Shown here: piece by piece, positions 57,028 through 64,000 of the stretch
How the letters are laid out: each line of letters starts with the position of its first letter
Position numbering within the stretch: position 1 is the stretch's first letter
Assembly (NCBI RefSeq): GCF_018873765.1
Contig: NW_025317351.1
Location: forward strand, 620,001 to 684,000
DNA length: 64,000 nucleotides
DNA from: Telopea speciosissima
Lineage: Eukaryota > Streptophyta > Magnoliopsida > Proteales > Proteaceae
Reading direction: 5' to 3'
Position numbers and translations under genes: made by a program
The notes under the pieces: model-generated
Database searches by the model: none
Told to the model about the DNA's origin: nothing
What the model saw: only the letters and a program-made list of their open reading frames with translations

Positions 57028-58355
57028 AACCACTTTGAGGGAGAAAAACAGATTGTAATGGTGGGAACAAGGAGTGATTCTCTATTTCTTTTCAACATGA
57101 GCTCTTTTTCTTCTGTTTCTCGTTTCTGGAATCAAACCCTTTTTTTCTTCCTCGATCTTTCTTCCTATCTGACATGAATTTTTTTCCCTATATTTTTTCC
57201 CATTTGAAATTTTACAGCTAGAAGCATCGACGAACCAGGAATTGAATCAGCAAATTCCTATGTTTAATCTTCCTTCGAAGATCCTTTGTCGTGTTATACA
57301 CATTGAGTTGCTGGCATTCCTCTTTGTAAATTTGCCTCTCTTTCTCTCTTTGGGTGTTTTGTATTTTTGTTGATTTTTACTATTTCCAGGCTGAACAAGA
57401 AACAAATAAAGTTTATGCGCAAATTACCTTACAACCTGAAGCAGATGTAAGACTTACTTTTCAATTTTCAACCCGTTCAATTGTGAAGTTGCAAGTGGAG
57501 AAAATTTAATTTAAAGTTTTCTGATATAATTTGTACAGCAAAGTGAGCCCAGGAGTCCTGATCCAAGCAATCCTGAACCTCCGCGACCTAACTTTCACTC
57601 TTTCTGCAAGATTTTAACTGCATCTGATACAAGTACTCATGGCGGCTTCTCTGTTCTTCGGAAACATGCTAACGTATGCCTTCCTCCATTGGTATTTCTT
57701 GTTCTATTTTGTTGTTTCTTTGTACTTCACTTCCTTCAGTGGTTTTCTTTCTTGAAGGATATGAACCAGTCAACTCCAACCCAGGAGTTGACTGCAAAGG
57801 ATCTTCATGGTTACGAGTGGCGATTTAAGCATATCTTCAGAGTTACCTGCAGTTGCGTTTTTCTGTTTTCTTTTATGGCAAAATTACGTTTTGGTTGGTT
57901 GTAGTTATTGATGTCCAAGTTATTTCAGATACATTGTCAAACAAATCAAAGCTAAACTTTCCATTCCAAATAGTATTAAATATGGTGGTCTGTGGACATG
58001 TAAATGACTGAGGAGTCCTACCTCTTTCAAATTGAATGTAACAGGTCAACCCTGCAGGCATTTTGCTTACAACGGGATGGCATACTTTTGTCACTTCTAA
58101 GAGATTGGTTGCAGGGGATGCTTTTGTTTTCCTGAGGTATTTGAGCTGAGTTCTTTAATATGATCACATCTTCTATCCGCTTTCCAATTTTCAGGATTTT
58201 GAGTAGTTACTTCGTATTTTTACTTGCTGATTTTGTAGGGGGGGAATGCAGAATTAAGTACGTGTTGGAGTTAGGCGTCTTGGGTGTCAAAAAAGTACCA
58301 TGACATCCTCTGTGATATCTAGCCAAAGCATGCATCTCTGGTTTTTCTGTCGAAT
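57028..58355 (+). pseudogene. Auxin response factor fragment (B3 domain), copy 4
   Basis: The exons are about 57015-57070 (GHFEGE region altered to NHFEGE), 57219-57314 (LEASTNQELNQQIPMFNLPS, KILCRVIHIELL), about 57391-57447 (AEQETNKVYAQITLQPEAD), about 57540-57692 ([17 protein letters not shown] to [10 protein letters not shown]), 57759-57843 ([27 protein letters not shown] without the gap), about 58046-58136 (a frame change after QPCR) and about 58240-58340. LPSKILCR matches genuine ARFs (LPSKI.CRV) better than copies 1 and 3 (LPLKI). Confidence 0.8.
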
Positions 58356-58596
58356 AAACGTTAGAGGGATGTTCTGCTTACTGTTTTGTTGTTACTATAT
58401 CCCCATTCGAAGATCTCTATGGCATTCCTTTACTCGCAACATGTCATGGAGAAGAGAGGGGTTAGTGTGTTGGTTGAAGTCCTGATATGCACCACCGTTC
58501 CAAGTTGCAGAGTGAGATAGGGAAAGGAAGAGAGACAGTGAGATTGATTCGTAACAGAGGGGTGGGAGTGCAGAGGGTAGAAATGGTAGTGGGTGA

Positions 58597-58855
58597 CGTT
58601 TTTTTTTTTTTGGATGAATAATAATATTAATGCAAGGAAAAAGAGGGAATATACAAGCCCAAGGGCAGACAAGCCGAAACTAGAGACTAGTTAGGGCGCA
58701 AGATGGAAGTAGGGAGACCCCAGGAGACAACAATGAGCCTGTTCCTTGGGGAATCCTTCACATCCATGAGGGGGAGGGATCTAGCTTTAGATGAAACATC
58801 AAAAAAGATGGCCTTCCAAATCAAGAGCCCCAAACATTGGGGTAGGACTAAGCTC
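58597..58855 (-). mobile_element. Short LINE 3' tail
   Basis: T12 on the + strand at about 58597 marks the poly(A) of a minus-strand insertion. The minus strand encodes LLIWKAIFFDVSSKARSLPL and SPRNRLIVVSWGLP, like QIWDSISFEIKTKLSSVAPS and TPRNKLIVDSWGLP of the LINE fragment at 21383-22128. It is the same LINE family, heavily 5'-truncated. Confidence 0.75.
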
Positions 58856-59594
58856 ACAAAGAGCCCCAAACATCCCTTTTAAAACTTGAGGTACCTCATA
58901 GGTACTTTAATCAAATATTGGGCACCTTACATGTAATTTCCCCTTACTTTTATGGATGATTTGTATACACCGCTTCCAGTTACAACAGCAGCTAAATGTT
59001 GCATATGGCCGGGAAGAAGAAAGGAGCATAGTGGGGGGAAAGAGACAGCTTTAAAAAAGGAAAAATCAGAATTGTAAAAAAAGAGAGAAAGTTTCATGTA
59101 CTCAGGTAACATAGTACATTCCTGTCAAACATTTTCTTCCAGAAACATTTCTTTCTATTGACTTGTGGCTATTGTTCATTACCAGCACCTGTGGAGAGCA
59201 GCAGAGGCAGACATGGTAGTTTCAAAATCATGCTTCTCAATAATAAAAATAAGGTCCTCCAGTATTTGTGCACTACTGTTGAGAAGTAGGTAAAATAGTA
59301 AAAAAAAAAAAAGAGGTCTTTTTTTGACTATTTTACCCCTGTTTCCCGTATTGATACGGTAGTTTCAAAATCATGCTTCTCAACAATTATCGCTTCGTTT
59401 TATATTTGAGAAGTATAATCTGAGGTTTTCATTTGAACAACAATGTCTAATATTGCATTTGCAGAGGATCGCTCCATTTTTGTCTAACTTTTTCCCTTTT
59501 TTGAATATTGATCTTGAAGCTTGTCTACTGCCACCAGTATTTCGATGCTTTGCTTACTCGTTTTGGTTGTTTTCTGATGTTTTGCTTGATACAA

Positions 59595-59681
59595 GTTGTT
59601 CAACCTTCTATGAATTCGGTTACGAGCCTTAGTTTCAGTCCTGACTGAAATTACCCTGTCACTACTTCTTTGGACAAGTAG
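59595..59681 (+). pseudogene. RAE1-like exon, first copy in unit E
   Basis: VVQPSMNSVTSLSFSPD, then TGA, NYPVTTSLDK and TAG: the most decayed copy. The acceptor reads ACAA. It shares M for T after QPP/QPS with 44217. Confidence 0.65.
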
Positions 59682-60211
59682 GTTTTTTTATTGCCACCAC
59701 AACTGAATTTCTTCCTCTTTTCTCTTCTTTACTTTTAGTCACTTGGTCATTCTAATTTGTGCTAATTTGAAGTGAAGACGTAATCTAATCTTTACGCATT
59801 TCCTTTTATGTGTGAAACTTTACTGTTTCTCAGGAATTCAGGGGTTGTGGCAGTCACTTCAGCCAGTCATACACGCCCATTTCATTCCTTCCTAAGTTAG
59901 AAATGCTCTCTCCCACTCTCCCTCTCCTCACAGAGACCTCATCTATGTGCTTTCCATGTTGAGTTACGCTACCAGCAGAGTTCACTGTCTAAATTCTTTG
60001 AACAGGTGAAGGGAAATTTTTGGTTGGTTGAAGAAGTGCACCAATAAGTAAAACGTTCACCGTCCAAAAACACAATAGAACTTGATTCTTCTTCGTCAAG
60101 GTGCACCTCTCTCTCTCTCTCTTTCTCTCTCTCTAGAGAACCCATATGGGATAAATTTTTTATGCTTTGCTTACTCGTTTAGGTTGTTTTCTGATGTTTT
60201 GCTTGATGCAG

Positions 60212-60298
60212 GTTGTTCAACCTTCTACAAATTCGGTTACGAGCGTTAGTTTCAGTCCCGAGGGAAATTACGTCGTTGCTACTTCTTGGGACAACCAG
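60212..60298 (+). pseudogene. RAE1-like exon, second copy in unit E
   Basis: It encodes VVQPSTNSVTSVSFSPEG, then YVVATSWDNQ. Open, with a CAG acceptor. Confidence 0.7.
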
Positions 60299-60368
60299 GT
60301 TTTTTGATCGCCGCCTCATTTGAATTTGTTCTCTTTTATCTTCCTTATTTTTTAGTCTATTCTAATTT

Positions 60369-60504
60369 GTGCTATTTTTAAGTGAAGATCGTAATCTAAT
60401 CTGTTCGCATTTCCTTGTTCCTCTTTTCTCTCCTTTGTGCTATTTTTAAGTGAAGATCGTAATCTAATCTGTTGGCATTTCCTTGTTCCTCTTTTCTCTC
60501 CTTT
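60369..60504. repeat. 68-bp tandem duplication ahead of the MetRS piece
   Basis: GTGCTATTTTTAAGTGAAGA to TCTCTCCTTT occurs twice with a 68-bp period, differing at one site (GTTCGC / GTTGGC). The other units have one copy. Confidence 0.85.
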
Positions 60505-60510
60505 ATCTTC

Positions 60511-60730
60511 ATTGAGCTCCAGAAGCAAGAATATTAAGGACCGGTTCCATATTCGTCAGAATCCGTTTTCTTTGCCGTCATTTAACTCATCTGTGCTTTA
60601 CAGTTGTAGAAGCCAACTCCAGAGTCGCCAAGAACAATCCACCTCCACGAAGCCTTTTGTTCTCACAATGCCTCTTTATTACGTAAATGCCCCTCCCTAC
60701 ATGGGATGCGCCTATACTACCATTGCCACC
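60511..60730 (+). pseudogene. Organellar MetRS N-terminal fragment, unit E
   Basis: SSRSKNIKDRFHIRQNPFSL, then [20 protein letters not shown] and AYTTIAT. The His of PPHMG, part of the class-I HIGH-type signature, is Tyr here. Transit-like and catalytic parts run in one frame in this copy (60437-60730). Confidence 0.75.
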
Positions 60731-60747
60731 GCCAAGAACAATCCGCC

Positions 60748-61346
60748 TCCAATTTTGTTTCATGATCTTCATCCTCGTTTACTGCACTGCTGGTATCTCT
60801 GGTGGGTAATTCATTTTTTTGCTTCTTTTTCTGTTTTCTGTTGTTTACAATTTGATTATAAACAAATGTGTGCGTGTGTACAGGATGGCATATTAACTCA
60901 GCAGTGACGTTTGGGTTTTTCATAGCCCGTAAAGTGTCACTAATCCATGCTGTGATGTACATGGTGGCACAATGCTTGGGTGCAATGTGTGAAGTAGGGC
61001 TAGTAAAGGCCTTCCAAAAGTCTTACTATGTGCAGTATGGTGGTGGGGCGAACGAGATCACCGATGGCTACAGCAAAGGTGTGGGTTTGGCAGCTGAAAT
61101 TTTTGGTACCTTCGTCCTTGTCTACACTGTTTTCTCTGCTACTGATCCCAAAAGAAGTGCCAGAGACTCCCTTGTGCCCGTAAGTTCACCTGTTTTACTT
61201 GGAAAACAGAGTATTATTAGAAGTGACATAGAAATCATTCTCAATTCTCTTGTTAACCCACATGGAAAACGTTTTAATTGAGAACTTTTGCTTTGGATTT
61301 ACAGGTATTGGCACCACTTCCAATTGGATTTGCAGTTTTGTTCCCC
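60748..61346 (+). pseudogene. PIP2-type aquaporin fragment, unit E
   Basis: Exon 1 end about 60755-60800; exon 2 60884-61179 open throughout ([70 protein letters not shown]) with a GTAAGT donor; exon 3 start 61305-61346 (VLAPLPIGFAVL). NPA is NSA. Exon 3 then joins GGTGGGTAGGACAATCAGG of the RAE1 exon end. Confidence 0.85.
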
Positions 61347-61860
61347 CTCCTTGGTGGGTAGGACAATCAGGTTTTTTAATGCCACCACAATTGAATTTCT
61401 TCCTTCTTCCTCTTTTCTCTTCTTTATTTTTTAGTCATTCCCTCACAATGCTCATTCTAATTTGCGCTATTTTGAAGTGAAGATCGTAATCTACTGCCAC
61501 TTGTATTTCTATGCTTTGCTTACTGGTTTAGATTGTTTTCAGATGTTTTGCTTGATACAGGTTGTTCAACCTCCTACAAATTCGGTTTCAGTCCCAAGGG
61601 TTTTAAAATTTGAACAGGCCCAAGCCCAACCCTAAAGGTCCGGCTCCACCTGGTACACTTCACCTTATTCAAGCAGTCATAGGTCAAACCTGCAGCCTTG
61701 CACTGCAAAAAATTTCAGATGGAAAAGCCATCATTGTCATCGAAATGCTGAGGTTTTCTCGTTGAGGTTCTCTACTTCACTTGGACCTGCATCTCTAGCT
61801 ACCGCCATTTTCATTTCATTCAAGACTACTTCACTGTAACTCGAACTCATCACTATTTTC

Positions 61861-63458
61861 TGTTAGATTTTAGGTTGAAGAAGGAGAAGAGAAGAAAGAG
61901 AAGAGAGAAGCCACGGTTTTGGTGTTCTAGTGTTATGTCTCTAACCTAGAGACTAACATGCTTATGTTGAAAAGAATAGTAAATTATACCTAGGCCCTTG
62001 GCCTTATACAAATGACAAAAAATAAGAAAATAATACAAGGGGATATTTACACATATACCCCTGATACAATACAACCATTCTTAACACTCCCCCTCAAGCT
62101 GGGTGGCATATGTCATACATACCCAACTTGTCTAACATAAAACTAAAGTGATTGGAGCCAAGTCCTTTGGTGAAGATATCAGTCACTTGTTCATTCGTCT
62201 TCACAAAGGGAGTACAAATAGCCTTAGAGTCTATTTTCTCCTTAATAAAGTGTTTGTCAACCTCAACATGCTTTGTCCTGTCATGTTGAACTGGGTTGTG
62301 AGCAATGCTGATGGCTGCCTTGTTGTCCCAATATAGACTCATAGGTTCAGTTGTCTCAAACCCCAATTCTTGGACAAGCTTCTTCAACCACAAGACTTCA
62401 CACACACCATGAGCCATGGCTCTAAACTCGTCTTGACTTGATCGCTACCACTGGTTGTTTCTTACTCCTCCAGGTGACCAAATTGCCTCCAACAAAGGTA
62501 CGAGTATCCGGATGTGGATCTCCTATCGAGAGATAAACCCAGCCCAATCAAGCATCCGTATATACTTCAATTCTCAAGTGACCATTCCTAGAGAAGAAGA
62601 CCTTTTCCAGGGCATGACTTCAAATACGAGGATCCTATAAACCGCATCAAGATGTCCCATCTTGGGTGCATGCATAAACCGACTCACTACTCCAACAGCA
62701 TAGGTGATGTCAGGTCGGGTGAGTGAGAGGCAGATAAGTTTACCTACTAGCCTCTGATACTTTTCAGCATCCACCAAAGGTTCACCACAATCTTCCCCTA
62801 GTTTGTGGTTTTACTCAATAGGGGAGGAGATTGGTTTGCATCCTTAGTAGCCTGTCTCCTTAAGTAGATTAAGAACAAACTTCCTTTGGCAAACATTGAT
62901 CCCTTGCTTAGATCTTGAAACTTCAATACCCAGAAAATACTTCAATAGACCAAGATCTTTGATCTCAAACTGCCAAGCCAAATAAAGCTTAAGCTTTGAG
63001 ATTTCAGCTTCATTGTTTCCCGTGACCACAATGTCATCAACATAAACAATGAGAGCTGTAATAGTGCTGCCCTTCCTCTGTATAAACAATGTGTGGTCAG
63101 CTTGACTTTGAGTGTAGCCATTCTGTAGGAGGGCTTGTCTGAACCTCTCAAACCAAGCCTTAGGAGACTGTTTGAGTCCATAGAGAGCCTTCCTAAGTCG
63201 ACACACTTTCCCATTATCACCAAGATGCTTGAACCCAGGAGGAGAGTACATATATACTTCTTCTTCTAGGTCACCATGTAAGAATGCATTCTTCACATTA
63301 AGTTGGTACAATGGCCAATCAAGATTTGCAACCATTGAGAGAAGTACACGGATGGAGTTATGCTTGGCCACTGGAGCAAAGGTTTCCTGATAGTCAATGC
63401 CATACACCTGTGTATACCCCTTGGCGACAAGTCTTGCCTTATACCTTTCTACAGTCAT
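61861..63458 (-). mobile_element. Ty1/Copia retrotransposon, 3' part (continues beyond a nested insertion)
   Basis: 3' LTR 61861-62086 (226 bp, TGTTAG...TTAACA). Then, going right, the polypurine tract, RNase H region (62417-62094) and reverse transcriptase (63458-62844: VERYKARLVAKGYTQVYGID, YVDDIVVTGNN). The terminal sequences resemble the element at 37940-43207, so it is the same family. A different repeat begins at 63459 inside the reverse transcriptase region; gag and the 5' LTR are not in the window. The internal part is broken. Confidence 0.85.
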
Positions 63459-64000
63459 GGTTCAAAATCTCGCGATATTTCGCCGAAATATCGCTTAATT
63501 TCGTATATCTCGAGCTTACCGAGATGCGAAATCAGGTCGAAATGAAAAAATACCATATTTCGTCGATATCTCGTGAGATATCGTGAGATATCGACGATAT
63601 CTCGTGAGATATCGACAATATCTCGATATCTCGTGAGATATCGACGAAATATGGTATTTTGGCTTAAAGTGTCACGTGAAGGGGGGCTTTAATACAATAT
63701 TTCGCAAATTTCGGTCCATATTTCGACCGAGAGCTGCATTTGCTAAGGAATTTCAGTCTTTTGCCTATTCTTCCACTCTTCCAAGCTCTCATCCAACACT
63801 CTAGCCATTGTTCAAGCACATTGTTGTCGGATTTTCGCCGGTAAACTCATCGGAGGGTCATCTAAGCTCATCATCCAAGCTTTTTTCCACTATTTAAGGT
63901 AAATTCTATTCCTCTAAAACTATTTTTTTGAAAAGACTATGTACAAATTTTGTTGGATGGTGATGATATTAATATATGTTAGACACCGGAGGCCGATCTA
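63459..64000. mobile_element. Unclassified repeat with palindromic ATATCTCG motifs, nested in Copia
   Basis: It starts ATGGTTCAAAATCTCGCGAT and is rich in CG. 63560-63650 holds four to five overlapping copies of TATCTCGTGAGATATCG, flanked by an inverted pair ATACCATATTTCGTCGATAT (63550-63569) / CGACGAAATATGGTATTT (63638-63655). The start at a clean break in the Copia sequence points to an inserted DNA transposon, but the right end lies outside the window. From 63730 on it is plain AT-rich sequence with short TCATCC/CAAGC words. Confidence 0.55.

Larger units (their letters stand above)
56647..58943. mobile_element. Pack-MULE carrying ARF exons, copy 4 (left tip lost, LINE tail inside)
   Basis: It starts inside the left arm (GAACTTAGTCTTACTCCAAA); about 90 bp of arm are missing. 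The right arm ends at 58943 (AATTTCCCC). A LINE tail interrupts the right arm region at 58597-58855. Confidence 0.75.
58944..61860 (+). repeat. Chimeric gene-fragment unit E
   Basis: The order is full: leader, RAE1, RAE1, MetRS, PIP (exon 2 complete, exon 3 start), RAE1 scrap (61561-61600), CAGGCCCAAGCCCAA segment (61614-61705) and the Ser-rich segment (about 61725-61840). It ends in CACTATTTTC, where a Copia element inserts. At 20370 and 28310 the same spot continues TTATTTGTTTTTA. Confidence 0.8.

Noticed and set aside
2515-61860. Processed pseudogenes made from mRNA
   Set aside because: Introns with acceptors and donors are kept in the PIP, ARF, HNH and EFR3-like pieces, and no poly(A) follows them.

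Overview
The window is nuclear DNA from a flowering plant. Genes have GT-AG introns, and the recognisable coding fragments are plant-type: a PIP2 aquaporin, the B3 domain of an auxin response factor, a plastid/mitochondrial-type methionyl-tRNA synthetase, a RAE1-like WD protein, an EFR3/SRL2-like ARM-repeat protein, an HNH protein and a DFR/anthocyanidin-reductase-like enzyme. Mobile DNA includes Ty1/Copia elements, a solo LTR, L1-type LINE tails, an Au-like SINE, hAT-like MITEs and Mutator-like (Pack-MULE) structures. I cannot name the species from the sequence.

Layout. 1-381 is the 3' end of a conserved plant gene and the only plausibly intact host coding sequence. 428-2071 is a DFR-like pseudogene with a MITE in one intron. 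From 2447 to the end, nearly everything is a mosaic of captured host-gene pieces and transposons. A repeating unit is recognisable five times: unit A (2515-4740), unit B (24901-29150, with an internal re-duplication), unit C (43568-45901), unit D (53570-56646) and unit E (58944-61860). Partial pieces lie at 10098-10720, 19811-22455 and 31250-32037. Each full unit reads in the same order on the + strand: RAE1 exon, RAE1 exon again, MetRS N-terminus, PIP2 aquaporin (end of exon 1, intron, exon 2, and in most units intron and start of exon 3). Units B, D and E then carry a third RAE1 scrap and an unidentified segment; in unit C these are deleted. Introns are kept, so the pieces were copied as DNA, not from mRNA.

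The units alternate with copies of a second element that carries ARF B3-domain exons between long imperfect terminal inverted repeats, the hallmark of a Pack-MULE: 22456-24900, 36961-43567, 45902-53569 and 56647-58943, with a lone right end at 2447-2514. With the nested insertions removed, the period of unit plus ARF element is about 4.4-5.4 kb. A different Pack-MULE at 11501-13310 carries exons of an HNH-endonuclease-like gene. Next to it sit two tandem copies of a broken EFR3/SRL2-like segment (13311-16960 and 17205-19510); the first has N-terminal exons of the same kind of gene inserted in the middle.

Younger insertions sit on top. A Copia element at 37940-43207 (222-bp LTRs that look identical, TSD TGTTC) and another at 47174-52793 (193-bp LTRs, TSD GATCT) are both inside ARF elements. 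A Copia fragment at 32038-36921 contains a 2.8-kb solo LTR (32109-34892, TSD GAATG). A further Copia starts at 61861 and is itself interrupted at 63459. LINE tails lie at 21383-22128, 29602-31235 and 58597-58855. None of the captured fragments looks able to make a full parental protein. Their interest lies in how such chimeras form and multiply, and in whether they are transcribed.
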